From Streptomyces rhizosphaerihabitans (lineage in GTDB: Bacteria > Actinomycetota > Actinomycetes > Streptomycetales > Streptomycetaceae): a stretch of 64,000 bases of DNA. The stretch spans positions 1-64,000 of the forward strand of contig NZ_JAODTZ010000049.1 in the NCBI RefSeq assembly GCF_025399795.1, in the 5' to 3' direction. The translations under genes and the position numbers were made by a program. Below are positions 8,667-16,422 of this stretch, piece by piece (the first letter of the stretch is position 1; every line of letters begins with the position of its first letter). The notes under the pieces are model-generated. The model worked only from the letters and a program-made list of their open reading frames with translations, was not told the origin of the DNA and did no database searches.

Positions 8667-9737
8667 TCAGTCCGGCGGGCCCAAGATCTCCGCGAGGTCA
8701 TAGCCGACCGGCTCGTCCAGTTGTCCGTACGTGCAGCTCTCGGCGGTGCGGTCGGGGCGCCAACGGCGGAAGCGGGCCGTGTGGCGGAACCGTACGCCGT
8801 TCTCCATGTGGTCGTACGCCACCTCGGCCACCCGCTCGGGCCTGATCGGGATCCAGGACGGGTCCTTTTTCGCCGACCATCTGCTGGGCGCGCCCGGCAG
8901 CCGCGCCGTCTCGTGCGCCGACTCCTGCGCCCAGGCCGCCCACGGGTGCTCGGTGGCGTCCTCCAGCCGCAAGGGCTCCAGTTCCTCCACCAGCTCCGCA
9001 CGCCGCTTCATCGGGAACGCGGCGCTCACGCCGACGTGCTGGAGCGTGCCCCCGTCGTCGTACAGGCCGAGCAGCAGCGACCCCACGACCGGTCCGCTCT
9101 TGTGGAAGCGGTAACCGGCGACGACGACATCCGCCGTCCGCTCGTGCTTGATCTTGTACATGGCCCGCTCGTCCCGCAGATACGGCAGCGTGAGCGGCTT
9201 CGCCATGACGCCGTCGAGCCCCGCCCCCTCGTACTGCTCGAACCAGCGCTGCGCCACCTCGCGGTCCGTGGTCGCCGACGCCACGTGCACCGGCGCCGTC
9301 ACCCCGGACAGCGCCGTCACGAGCAGCGCGCGCCGGTCGCCCAGCGGAACGTCGAGCAGCGATTCGTCGGCCAGCGCCAGCATGTCGAAGGCCACGAAAG
9401 AGGCGGGGGTCTTCTCGGCCAGCATCCGCACCCGTGAGTCCGCCGGGTGGATCCGCTCCGAGAGCGCGTCGAAGTCGAGCCGCCCGTCCCTGGCGATCAC
9501 GATCTCCCCGTCCATCACACAGCGCTCCGGCAGCCGCTCCCGCAACGCCTCGACCAGCTCGGGGAAATACCTGTTCAGCGGCTTGCCGGTGCGACTGCCG
9601 ATCTCCATCTCGTCGCCGTCGCGGAACACGATGGCCCGGAAGCCGTCCCACTTCGCCTCGTAGTGCATGTCCGGCGGGATCTTCGCCACGGACTTGGCGA
9701 GCATCGGCTTCACGGGCGGCATCACCGGCAGGTCCAT
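8667..9737 (-). CDS. ligC: ATP-dependent DNA ligase, LigC/LigD-ligase type
   Basis: Stand-alone ATP-dependent DNA ligase (356 aa). The adenylation motif is EAKWDGFRAIV (nucleophilic Lys about residue 29), followed by SRTGKPLNRYFPEL, DGEIVIARDG, the GLDGVMAKP and MYKIKHERTADVVVAGYR motifs and an OB-fold C-terminus. This is the ligase half of bacterial end-joining or single-strand gap repair. The matching LigD-type polymerase is at 29429, so the element between them seems to have split a repair pair. No stand-alone nuclease or Ku gene is visible here. Confidence 0.93.
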   Translation of the reverse strand: MDLPVMPPVKPMLAKSVAKIPPDMHYEAKWDGFRAIVFRDGDEMEIGSRTGKPLNRYFPELVEALRERLPERCVMDGEIVIARDGRLDFDALSERIHPADSRVRMLAEKTPASFVAFDMLALADESLLDVPLGDRRALLVTALSGVTAPVHVASATTDREVAQRWFEQYEGAGLDGVMAKPLTLPYLRDERAMYKIKHERTADVVVAGYRFHKSGPVVGSLLLGLYDDGGTLQHVGVSAAFPMKRRAELVEELEPLRLEDATEHPWAAWAQESAHETARLPGAPSRWSAKKDPSWIPIRPERVAEVAYDHMENGVRFRHTARFRRWRPDRTAESCTYGQLDEPVGYDLAEILGPPD

Positions 9738-9871
9738 GCTTCGACTCTAAGAGCCGTCCATAGTGTCTGCCTGTTGCGTCTTTCGGCCGCCCAGGTCCGG
9801 CTGTCCTGGGGTTTTGCCGCTGTTTCGCGGTCGGTCTGTGAGACGAGTGTGAGACGGAGCCGCCGCGATCC

Positions 9872-10100
9872 TCAGGCGCTGGCGGTCGGGTCCTGCTTCG
9901 GTCGGCCGCCCTTGCGGGACCGGCGCTCCGTGAGTTCCTTGTCGGCCTTCTCGAGGTCGGCCCGGTCCTCGTCGGTGCCGTGCTCCAGGACGCGGGCTCT
10001 CATGGCTCGAGGACGTCATTCGTGCGATCCGTCCCGAGCTGTTCGCACACCCGGCCGTACGCCTGCCACAGCGGATCCGGCACCCGGATCGGTCGGGGTG
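9872..10100 (-). pseudogene. truncated and frameshifted small AICE gene
   Basis: Two reading frames join into one plausible small protein. The upstream frame reads IRVPDPLWQAYGRVCEQLG and ends DVLEP-stop. The downstream frame starts with ATG at 10003 and reads MRARVLEHGTDEDRADLEK and on to RKGGRPKQDPTASA. The pattern looks like a ribbon-helix-helix-style accessory protein seen in Streptomyces elements (recalled, not searched). The frame breaks at about 10003, and the 5' end abuts the oppositely oriented fragment at 10098 with no start codon, which suggests a rearrangement scar. Confidence 0.45.
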
Positions 10101-10469
10101 TCGTGTGTCGTCGAGGCCCCGGACCCGGCAGACGTCCTCATCGTCGACGAGCTCCCCACGGTCGAGGCCATCGAGGCCGAGGCCCGCGAGTACGAGCGCG
10201 CAGCCGACCAGGCCCGCCGCGCCGACCGCGGCAAGCGCGCCGCGAAGAAGGTCCTCGACAAGCTGCCCGCCGGCATCTACGGCACGGGGAAGGTGTTCCG
10301 CACCCCGTCGTCCCGGCAGACCCCGGACCTCGCCGAGATCACCCGCATCTTCAAGGCCAACAACCTCGGCCCCGTCCCCATGAAGCCCTGCGCCCCGAGC
10401 CTCAAGGTCGAGCTGGTCGAGACCGCCGCCCCGGTCGTCGACGAGACCCTCGTCGGAGCGGCTGCCTGA
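10098..10469 (+). CDS. C-terminal fragment of an element protein, function unknown
   Basis: Encodes 123 aa from a GTG with no good ribosome site. A charged Glu/Arg-rich helix (residues about 20-55, AREYERAADQARRADRGKRA) precedes the segment DKLPAGIYGTGKVF and a C-terminus with NNLGPVPMKPCAPSLKVELV. It looks like the C-terminal end of a longer phage- or element-type protein whose N-terminus was lost at about 10098. The stop overlaps the next ATG as TGATG, so it heads the surviving transfer operon. Confidence 0.5.
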   Translation: MSCVVEAPDPADVLIVDELPTVEAIEAEAREYERAADQARRADRGKRAAKKVLDKLPAGIYGTGKVFRTPSSRQTPDLAEITRIFKANNLGPVPMKPCAPSLKVELVETAAPVVDETLVGAAA

Positions 10470-10627
10470 TGACCGAGACCCCGAAGGCGGCCCGCCCCTA
10501 GTGGGCCGCCCCCGGGCGACGACTCGTCGCCGCGGGCAGCATCCGCCGTACCCCCGACCGCACGATCACCGTGCGCGTCACCGAGGTCGGCGTAACCGGA
10601 GTCATCGCCAAGCAGGTGACCCGATGA
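10469..10627 (+). pseudogene. small operon gene interrupted by an in-frame amber codon
   Basis: From ATG at 10469 the frame reads MTETPKAARP, then TAG at 10499-10501, then continues without another stop as WAAPGRRLVAAGSIRR through to VTGVIAKQVTR and TGA at 10625. The second part has good coding character, and its stop overlaps the next ATG as ATGA, matching the 4-bp overlaps of the rest of the operon. A TGG-to-TAG change would explain it. The TAG lies in the loop of a hairpin (10486-10510) with arms GGCGGCCC and GGGCCGCC. Confidence 0.6.
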
Positions 10628-11151
10628 TCCACACCCCTTTCCACAATGTGGATAACCCCGCCGAGCCGAGCACCCTCGCTGCCGCCCGCGTCGCGCAGCT
10701 GCTCCTCGCCGAACACGAGCACGTCGACCACCGCGACCTCTTCGCCGTCAACCGTGCCCATGGCGCCCTCGCCGAGGCCATCCGCATCCTGCTCCGCGCC
10801 GTCGGCACCAACCGTGGGGATACCGCAACGGTTGGCCCACGACCGGTCCCGGCCCCTCGCTGCCCGGCCGCCCACCCCGACGACCCGACCCCGTGCGACG
10901 GCCCGCCCGTCGTCACTGTCCTCGACGTGGCCAACGCCGGCGCCGACGGATGCGAGCACCACGGCGCCCGGCTCCTCGCCTCCCTCGACGGCGGCCGCGT
11001 CTACCCCCTGCCTGACGCCCCCGAGGGCGCAGCGATCCGCGTCTTCACCACGGCCGACACCACCCGCCCGTTCATCTGGGTCAACAGCGCGCGCACCCGC
11101 GACGAGCAGCTCAGCCGCGCCGAAGCCCGTGCCAGGGGTGAGGGCCAGTGA
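10624..11151 (+). CDS. hypothetical protein of the AICE transfer operon
   Basis: Encodes 175 aa. The N-terminal half is helical (AAARVAQLLLAEHEHVDHRD, then VNRAHGALAEAIRILLRAVG); the C-terminal half is beta-rich with VVTVLDVANAGADGCEHHGARLL and a segment RPFIWVNSARTRDEQL. No catalytic motif was recognised. Start and stop overlap both neighbours by four bases, so it is probably translationally coupled. Confidence 0.75.
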   Translation: MIHTPFHNVDNPAEPSTLAAARVAQLLLAEHEHVDHRDLFAVNRAHGALAEAIRILLRAVGTNRGDTATVGPRPVPAPRCPAAHPDDPTPCDGPPVVTVLDVANAGADGCEHHGARLLASLDGGRVYPLPDAPEGAAIRVFTTADTTRPFIWVNSARTRDEQLSRAEARARGEGQ

Positions 11152-11522
11152 GCACCGAGCCCCGCACCGTCACTCTCGCCACCGCCGACCGCGGCACCGT
11201 GACGATCCCCGAGCCCGCGTGGTGCGCCGGACACAGCCCCCACGACCCCGAGACCGAATACGTCGACATCATCCACAGCGGCCCGGAGACCAGCCTCACC
11301 TTCCGGTCCGTCGTCCTGCTCGCCGCCGGCTTGGTCCAGTCGCCGCACGCCAGTCCCTCCGCCCCGCACCTCGGCGGCCGGACGCCCGGCGTCTCCGTCC
11401 ACCCGGTCGGCAGGACTCTCGGCCCGGTCGACCTGTACGAACTGGCTGCGGTACTCGACACCTACGCCGACGCCCTGCGCGACCTCGGCGACCAGCTTGA
11501 CGCGCTCAGGGGTGGCCAGTGA
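11148..11522 (+). CDS. DUF6907-like hypothetical protein
   Basis: Encodes 124 aa. The pattern CAGHSP near the N-terminus, the central beta-rich part, and a terminal helix DLYELAAVLDTYADALRDL resemble small Streptomyces element proteins annotated DUF6907; that family name is recalled, not searched. The GTG start overlaps the preceding stop, and its own stop overlaps the next GTG start. Confidence 0.65.
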   Translation: MSTEPRTVTLATADRGTVTIPEPAWCAGHSPHDPETEYVDIIHSGPETSLTFRSVVLLAAGLVQSPHASPSAPHLGGRTPGVSVHPVGRTLGPVDLYELAAVLDTYADALRDLGDQLDALRGGQ

Positions 11523-11773
11523 GCCTCCGAGACCGTGCCCGCGACGCCCTGTACGGCGCCATGAACACCGCCGACGGGTCGCCCGCCTCCGCCCGCCGCG
11601 CGACCCAGGTCGCCTCCGTAGCGGCGAACGCGGCCGCGCAGCACGGCCACACCGGAACCGCGGCTGTCGTCGCCGCCCTCGGTGCCGCCGCGGTGGCGGC
11701 CGAGGGCGCCCTCTCCAACTACGTCTATCCGCCCGGCGACTACGCCACCTTCCGAGAGGACGGGAAGCGATGA
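11519..11773 (+). CDS. small Ala-rich hypothetical protein
   Basis: Encodes 84 aa, mostly alanine-rich helix (VASVAANAAAQHGHTGTAAV and on), with C-terminus YVYPPGDYATFREDGKR. It overlaps both neighbours by four bases in the transfer operon. A weakly hydrophobic central helix could associate with the membrane. Function unknown. Confidence 0.7.
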   Translation: MSLRDRARDALYGAMNTADGSPASARRATQVASVAANAAAQHGHTGTAAVVAALGAAAVAAEGALSNYVYPPGDYATFREDGKR

Positions 11774-13092
11774 GCTCCCTCCTGATGTGGGCACAAGCCC
11801 ACCCGCTTCCCGCCATGGCTGCCGCGGTCCTGCTCCTGGTCGCGGTCTCTCTGCTCGCCCGAGCCGGCCGCCGGACCGTGCGCCGCACCTCGGCCGCCGT
11901 CGTGGTCGCCTCCGTCGCCGCGATGGCGTGCACCGCCTACAGCGCCGACACGTCGTGGGGATTCGCTGAGCACCGCCTCCACGTGACGTCGACCGCCGAG
12001 CGGGGCGCGATGTTCGGCGCCGCGGAACTGGCCCTGTTCTCCTGCGCCCTGATGGCCCGGCAGAACCTGAACACGCAGGGCGCGCCCGGCACCCCGGGGG
12101 TCCTGGTCTGGTTCATCACCGGCGTGCAGGTCATCCCCGCCTACTCGGAGTCCGGGTTCGTGGGCGGCACCGTCCGCGCCATTGTCGGCCCCGTGCTGGC
12201 CGGACTGCTGTGGCACCTGGCCATGGGGATCGAACTGCGGCACGCCAAGCCCGGCACCGACTCGGGCAGTCTGCCCGCGCTGCTGGCCCGGGAGCTGCGC
12301 GAGCGGCTCCTGTCCCGCCTCGGCCTCGCAGTCCGCGACCGCACCGCCGAGCAGATCTCCCGCGACCGGTGGACCGTGAAGGCGGTCGGCCTGGCCGCGA
12401 AGCTCGCCGACACCCCGCCGCAGGGCCGCGGCCGTGCCCGGCTGTCCCGGCGCCTGTCCGTCGTGGTGGGCAAGGCGCAGGCCGGCGCGAGCGAGGAGCA
12501 GCGGCACAAGCTCCTCGACCTGCTCGCCGCCCGCCGCCACGCCGCCTCGCTGGCCACCATCGACCTTGCCTCGCCGTGGGAGGACGCCGTCGAGGTGACC
12601 GTCGAGCAGGTACCGGAGGAGCGGAAAGAACTGCCTCCCGTGCGACCGCCCGTTGTGCCCGCGGGTGTGCGCCTGCTGCCGCTCACGGCCCGGCCCGTCA
12701 TCAACTCGGGTCCGCCGCTGTACCGGTGGGACAACATCCGCGGACGCCTGGTCACCGACCCGGAGGTGGTCATCCCGGAGTCGTTGCCGTGGCACTGGAA
12801 GGACGTCAGCGGCGGAACCGGCCTGGAGCGTGGCGACGCTTCGAAGATGACCGCTGCCGTACCCGTGCAGACCTCCCGCCAGGTGGTCACCGAGGTGGTC
12901 ACGATCACCCCGGGTGAGCTGCTGAAAAGGGCACAACGCCTCGACCGCGACCGGTCATCTGCCACCGGCCGCCGGGTGACCATCTCCCAGTTGCAGGACG
13001 AGTTCGGACTCAGCCGCCGCGAGGCGACCGAGCTGCGCCGCCAAGTGAGGAAGTTCCATCGTGATTCATGCAGGTCAACGGTCCTGGTGTGA
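11770..13092 (+). CDS. DUF2637 membrane protein with C-terminal HTH, 3' end replaced by a transposon
   Basis: As read it encodes 440 aa: about five transmembrane segments in residues 12-160 (for example AMAAAVLLLVAVSLLARA and GVLVWFITGVQVIPAYSES), a linker, and a C-terminal helix-turn-helix with TISQLQDEFGLSRREATEL. DUF2637 proteins sit next to SpdB and FtsK genes in actinomycete elements and are thought to help transfer or spread. The last residues, from codon 13045 onward, come from the inserted transposon end. Removing 13047-16221 restores a 432-aa protein ending RRQVVATEGR with stop TAG at 16241. The domains are therefore intact but the tail and downstream transcription are altered. Confidence 0.85.
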   Translation: MSSLLMWAQAHPLPAMAAAVLLLVAVSLLARAGRRTVRRTSAAVVVASVAAMACTAYSADTSWGFAEHRLHVTSTAERGAMFGAAELALFSCALMARQNLNTQGAPGTPGVLVWFITGVQVIPAYSESGFVGGTVRAIVGPVLAGLLWHLAMGIELRHAKPGTDSGSLPALLARELRERLLSRLGLAVRDRTAEQISRDRWTVKAVGLAAKLADTPPQGRGRARLSRRLSVVVGKAQAGASEEQRHKLLDLLAARRHAASLATIDLASPWEDAVEVTVEQVPEERKELPPVRPPVVPAGVRLLPLTARPVINSGPPLYRWDNIRGRLVTDPEVVIPESLPWHWKDVSGGTGLERGDASKMTAAVPVQTSRQVVTEVVTITPGELLKRAQRLDRDRSSATGRRVTISQLQDEFGLSRREATELRRQVRKFHRDSCRSTVLV

Positions 13093-13150
13093 TGAGTCGT
13101 TGGGGTGCTCGCGCAGCTCATCACGGTGATCATTGGGGGGAGATCATCGG

Positions 13151-13987
13151 TCACCGAGCCACCTGGTGGTGCGTCAGCACCAGAAGGGCCCGCACCAACG
13201 CGGTCGCGTGCCGCGGATGCATGCGCACCTTGGTCAGGATCCGGAAGGTCTTCAGGCTCGCGAAGCCGTGCTCGGCCGGCGCCCGCAGGCTGCTGATCAG
13301 CCGGTTCACGACCTTCTTCGGTGAAGACAGGTGCTTGCCGCCGCTCGCCTTGAACCCCGTGATGACCGCCGGCTGCTCTTCGGCCCCCTCGTCCAGACCG
13401 ACGAACCCCAGGTCGGCCACCGCTGCAAGCTCCAGCTCGCGCAGTCGCGCGCACAGCTTCTCGTAGCGGGCCGCCGTGATCTCGCTGCAGGCGCCGCGGC
13501 GGGCCGAGGAGATCCACAAAAGCCGCCCCTTCGCATCGGTCAGGGCGAGAAACAGCAGGCCATGCGCCTTGTGCTTCCCCGAGTAGTTCTTCCGGTTCGC
13601 CCGCCCACTGCGCCGCCGGGTGCGGATCAGCGTCCCGTCCAACAAGACCACGCAGCCGCTGTCCTTGGCCACCTTGGCCAGCGCGCGGTCCAGGCGGGGG
13701 GAACGTGCGGCCAGCAGGCCGAGCACCTCCAGTACCCAGCGCCGCACTGTGGAGGCCGAGACCGCGTTCCCGCCAGCCAGGTCGGCCAGGCGCTCGTCGT
13801 TGCGCAGGTGGGCCAGCACGATCAGCGCTATCTGCCCGGCGTCGAGCTTGCGCCACCGGGAGCGGATCTGTCTGCGGTGGGCGCGGATCAGGCCGGCCAC
13901 GCGGTTGACGGTCGCGCTGGACAGCGGCAGGCGGACGGAGTAGACAAGGCCGGTGTCGCCCTCGGTGGGACTGGTGTTCTTGTTCAC
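13151..13987 (-). CDS. IS5-family DDE transposase
   Basis: Transposase of 278 aa, full length for DDE_Tnp_4-type enzymes. Residues about 20-100 form an N-terminal HTH region (LDAGQIALIVLAHLRNDERL, then SASTVRRWVLEV). The catalytic acidic residues are in VVLLDGTLIRTRRR (Asp), AVADLGFVGLDEGA (Asp) and RAPAEHGFASLKTFRI (Glu), with the Arg/Lys helix expected near that Glu. The last 30 codons lie within the 193-bp end, which recurs inverted at 16026-16218. No frameshift is visible, so it could be active. Confidence 0.9.
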   Translation of the reverse strand: MNKNTSPTEGDTGLVYSVRLPLSSATVNRVAGLIRAHRRQIRSRWRKLDAGQIALIVLAHLRNDERLADLAGGNAVSASTVRRWVLEVLGLLAARSPRLDRALAKVAKDSGCVVLLDGTLIRTRRRSGRANRKNYSGKHKAHGLLFLALTDAKGRLLWISSARRGACSEITAARYEKLCARLRELELAAVADLGFVGLDEGAEEQPAVITGFKASGGKHLSSPKKVVNRLISSLRAPAEHGFASLKTFRILTKVRMHPRHATALVRALLVLTHHQVAR

Positions 13988-14059
13988 GCATGGGCCAACA
14001 CCCGCCGGGGGCGCTTGCGTTGCGGCAGGAATCGGCCGTTGTGGCAGGTCGGCCGCAGG

Positions 14060-14563
14060 CTACCGGGGCAGGTAGCGTCCGGCGGGGGTGCGGGTGATCC
14101 AGCCGCGCTCGGCCAGCTTGCGCAGCTTCCCGCGCACCGGCTCCACCTTCGCCGGCGCCGCATCCAATCCCAGCTCGCGGGCCACGTCCTTGGCCTGCAG
14201 CGGGCTGTCGCCGCCCGCGACGATCTCCATGATCTTCTGGTAGTCGGCGGGCAGGTCGTCCGTGCCGGTGCCGGGGCCGCGGTGGGGAATCAGCAGCTGG
14301 CCGGCGGCTCCGGGCGTGCCGACGGGACGCGGGGGCGCCGCGGGCGTGCCGCCGGTGGCCTCTTCCAGGGCCTGCTGCCAGGCCGCGGCGTCAGGGTGCC
14401 CGGCCTCGGCATCCTCCTCCTGGTACTGCTGGTAGACGACCTCGGCGGCCCCGAGCCGGGCCACTTCGGCCTCGGTGTCGGCCAACTGCTTGCGCAGCTG
14501 CGCGGTGCGTTCTTCCAGCACCACCCGGCGCTCTATCAGCCACACCATCAGGTTCTGGGCCAT
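14060..14563 (-). CDS. IS accessory protein with coiled coil and winged-helix-like C-terminus
   Basis: Encodes 167 aa, preceded by GGGAGGGG. Residues about 5-50 form a coiled coil (LIERRVVLEERTAQLRKQLA and on), followed by a Pro/Gly-rich linker and a C-terminal winged-helix-like part (LQAKDVARELGLDAAPAKVE, then LRKLAERGWITRTPAGRYLP). It lies inside the IS, just upstream of the transposase in the same direction; similar proteins accompany this type of IS in Streptomyces as far as I recall. It may be a regulator or accessory DNA-binding protein. Confidence 0.7.
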   Translation of the reverse strand: MAQNLMVWLIERRVVLEERTAQLRKQLADTEAEVARLGAAEVVYQQYQEEDAEAGHPDAAAWQQALEEATGGTPAAPPRPVGTPGAAGQLLIPHRGPGTGTDDLPADYQKIMEIVAGGDSPLQAKDVARELGLDAAPAKVEPVRGKLRKLAERGWITRTPAGRYLPR

Positions 14564-14995
14564 GTCCCCTCCCTTCGCGGGCTCTCCGTCGCGACCCTGC
14601 CCGCACGGTAGGGGCACCAGTGCGCAGCGTGCAGGAGATCCGAGGAAGACGACCCGAAGCGGGCCGACAGATGATCTCCCCGACGCGATCACGCTCGTGA
14701 CATGCGCGAACAGCCCAACCGCCCGTCACACGAGGGCCGTTGACCTGTCGATCCACGATGAAACTTCCTCAGTGCCTTCCCCATAGCGCCGACCTGTCCG
14801 TCCACACCCGAGCGCACCGCATGCGGGTCGGTCAGGGAGGCGACTCCAGTCAGGTGAGAAGCCTGTGCCGGTCGAGGCGCCTCAACTCCACAGGCCAGGC
14901 GATGTGCGCCGGGGCAGTGCCGCGAGCACCTCGGCTGCTTCGGGGGGCGTCGAGATGGACCCGCCATCGAGAATTCCCGACCTCGCTCTCTTCTC
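14564..14995. other. gene-free stretch with the inner IS end
   Basis: This 432-bp gap holds the upstream region of the IS accessory gene, the imperfect right terminus of the IS (about 14665-14770) and, from 14771, the sequence downstream of the SalK-family gene. No gene is credible in it. Confidence 0.6.
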
Positions 14996-15883
14996 TCATG
15001 CGCTCTCTTCGCTGAGGCGGTCGACTGCCCACGGCAGGAGCTCCTTGGCCACCGCAAGGCTGAACGGCCTCACCAGCGAACGAAGTTCGGCGCAGGCGGC
15101 AGGACCGAGCGTGATGTAAGGGAGGGCAGCCAGCCTGTCGGTGGTGTGCTCGATCTCCGCCCTGCGCCGCGTACCGTCCTCGGTCAAGGTCAGGTGGGGT
15201 CCGTCGTCGAGCCATCCACGCTCATGCAGGTTCTGCACGGCCTGTCCCCACTGCTCCGGCGTCCATGCCCGCGAGTCGCGCAGCACCCCTGCGTCGATGT
15301 CGCCTGTGGCGGCGTGCGTGACGAGAGCCTCGAGCCCGCTCAGTCCGGCAGTCAGTAGTGCCGCCACGTGACCGTCGCCACGGAACTCCCGCAGCAGAGT
15401 CTGCGCGTGCCAGAGCACGAGGTGGGGTGCGCTCGGCCACGGCAGTGCGGCGTGCGCGGCGAAGAGGGGGCGGCCTTGTGGATGGCGCACGGTCACTTCA
15501 GCCGCGGTACGGGCCAATTCCGCTGCGCGGGCCAGCGCCGGTGAGGAGACGTCCGCGCCGAGGATCCGACGGAGCGTGGTATCGATCCCGGTGAGCCGGG
15601 CGGCGGCGAACCGCTGCGGCGTGGCGGCTTCCCATGCCGCGGGTATGGCTCGGCGCACCAGTTGGGGATTGAAGTTGTAGAACGTGGCGATGACCAGATC
15701 CGCCGGAGCGGCGCCGAGCGCGGCGGAGCGGGACGCGAAGTACCCCGTCCTGACGTCCACGCCCAACTCGGCGTACTGGCCTGCGGCTTCGGGCGAGAAG
15801 TAGACAGCCCCATGGTAGGGCTCGAGAGTTCTCCAGGTCTGGCGCGCGAGGGCCAGGCTGTCGCGGTCCGTGTTCTGCGTCAT
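14996..15883 (-). CDS. SalK/SCO6745-family protein (MarR-like HTH), transposon cargo
   Basis: Encodes 295 aa. The start ALARQTWRTLEPYHGAVYFS and the segment TGYFASRSAALGAAPADLVI with FYNFNP are typical of the SCO6745/SalK family; the C-terminal part carries a MarR-like winged helix (WTPEQWGQAVQNLHERGWLD, then LTLTEDGTRRRAEIE). The molecular role of the family is not firmly known. It lies inside the composite transposon but outside the complete IS, with its own putative promoter palindrome upstream, so it looks like captured cargo. Confidence 0.8.
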   Translation of the reverse strand: MTQNTDRDSLALARQTWRTLEPYHGAVYFSPEAAGQYAELGVDVRTGYFASRSAALGAAPADLVIATFYNFNPQLVRRAIPAAWEAATPQRFAAARLTGIDTTLRRILGADVSSPALARAAELARTAAEVTVRHPQGRPLFAAHAALPWPSAPHLVLWHAQTLLREFRGDGHVAALLTAGLSGLEALVTHAATGDIDAGVLRDSRAWTPEQWGQAVQNLHERGWLDDGPHLTLTEDGTRRRAEIEHTTDRLAALPYITLGPAACAELRSLVRPFSLAVAKELLPWAVDRLSEESA

Positions 15884-15960
15884 GAGGGGCTCTCCGTCCT
15901 GTGGCGGATGAAACGTTGCTGTTCATCGAGCACACGACGGCGCGTGGGGCACACCTAGCC

Positions 15961-15978
15961 GTACCGTCTGGTCGGTAC
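15961..15978. promoter_or_regulatory. palindrome upstream of the SalK-family gene
   Basis: The perfect inverted repeat GTACCG-6 nt-CGGTAC lies about 80 bases upstream of the SalK-family start. The form resembles TetR-type operators. The regulator is unknown. Confidence 0.45.
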
Positions 15979-16025
15979 GTTATCGGAGAGCGGCTCCGGC
16001 GACTACTGCCCTGCAACCAGTTCTC

Positions 16026-16218
16026 TCCTGACCAAGGTGCGCATGCATCCGCGGCACGCGACCGCGTTGGTGCGGGCCCTTCTGGTGCTGACGCACCACC
16101 AGGTGGCTCGGTGACCGATGATCTCCCCCCAATGATCACCGTGATGAGCTGCGCGAGCACCCCAACGACTCATCACACCAGGACCGTTGACCTGCATGAA
16201 TCACGATGGAACTTCCTC
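16026..16218. repeat. 193-bp inverted copy of the transposase-side IS end
   Basis: Base-by-base comparison shows exact reverse complementarity to 13047-13239; divergence starts at the next base on the inner side. It includes the last 25 or so codons of the transposase gene. It is either the remnant of a second IS copy or a duplicated end that now bounds the composite transposon. Confidence 0.95.
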
Positions 16219-16248
16219 AGTGGTCGCGACAGAGGGGCGGTAGTGGTC

Positions 16249-16422
16249 ATGAAGTGGCTTCTCCTCGGTGCCCTGCTCGGGCTCCTGATCGCCTTCCCGC
16301 CGCTCCTCGCCATGGCCGTCGCGGTCGTCGTCGCGGTCCTGTCCAAGCCCGTCCTCACGGCGTTCGGTCTCGGCCTCGCGGTCCGCGTACACCTGCCCCG
16401 GCTGCGGAGGTGGACGTCATGA
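16249..16422 (+). CDS. small hydrophobic transfer-operon protein
   Basis: Encodes 57 aa. Almost all of residues 1-50 are hydrophobic (LLLGALLGLLIAFPPLLAMA, then VVVAVLSKPVLTAFGLG), giving one or two membrane segments, followed by the basic tail RLRRWTS. It overlaps the next gene by ATGA. Small proteins like this accompany SpdB in AICE spread operons. Before the insertion it followed the DUF2637 stop by five bases. Confidence 0.75.
   Translation: MKWLLLGALLGLLIAFPPLLAMAVAVVVAVLSKPVLTAFGLGLAVRVHLPRLRRWTS

Larger units (their letters stand above)
13047..14770. mobile_element. IS5-superfamily insertion sequence (1.7 kb) with long terminal inverted repeats
   Basis: The left end begins GAGGAAGTTCCATCGTG. 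The right end, read inwards from 14770, begins GAGGAAGTTTCATCGTG. Similarity between the ends continues for about 100 bases at roughly 75 percent by eye, including CAGGTCAACGG and GGGGAGATCATC. AGT follows the right end, as at the outer boundary. It carries a DDE transposase and an upstream accessory ORF, both reading right to left. Confidence 0.8.
13044..16221. mobile_element. composite transposon with 193-bp inverted ends and AGT target duplication
   Basis: Two copies of the same IS terminus face outwards at 13047-13239 and 16026-16218. They are perfect inverted repeats of 193 bp. AGT flanks both sides (13044-13046 and 16219-16221). Between them lie one IS with a transposase, an accessory gene and, outside that IS, a SalK/SCO6745-family gene. 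In-silico excision rejoins the host reading frame exactly, so the unit probably transposed as a whole. Confidence 0.85.
15884..16248. other. gene-free stretch between the SalK-family gene and the resumed transfer operon
   Basis: Contains the putative promoter of the SalK-family gene (palindrome at 15961), the 193-bp outer IS end (16026-16218), the AGT duplication and the severed last codons of the DUF2637 gene with stop TAG at 16241-16243. Nothing else is supported. Confidence 0.65.
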
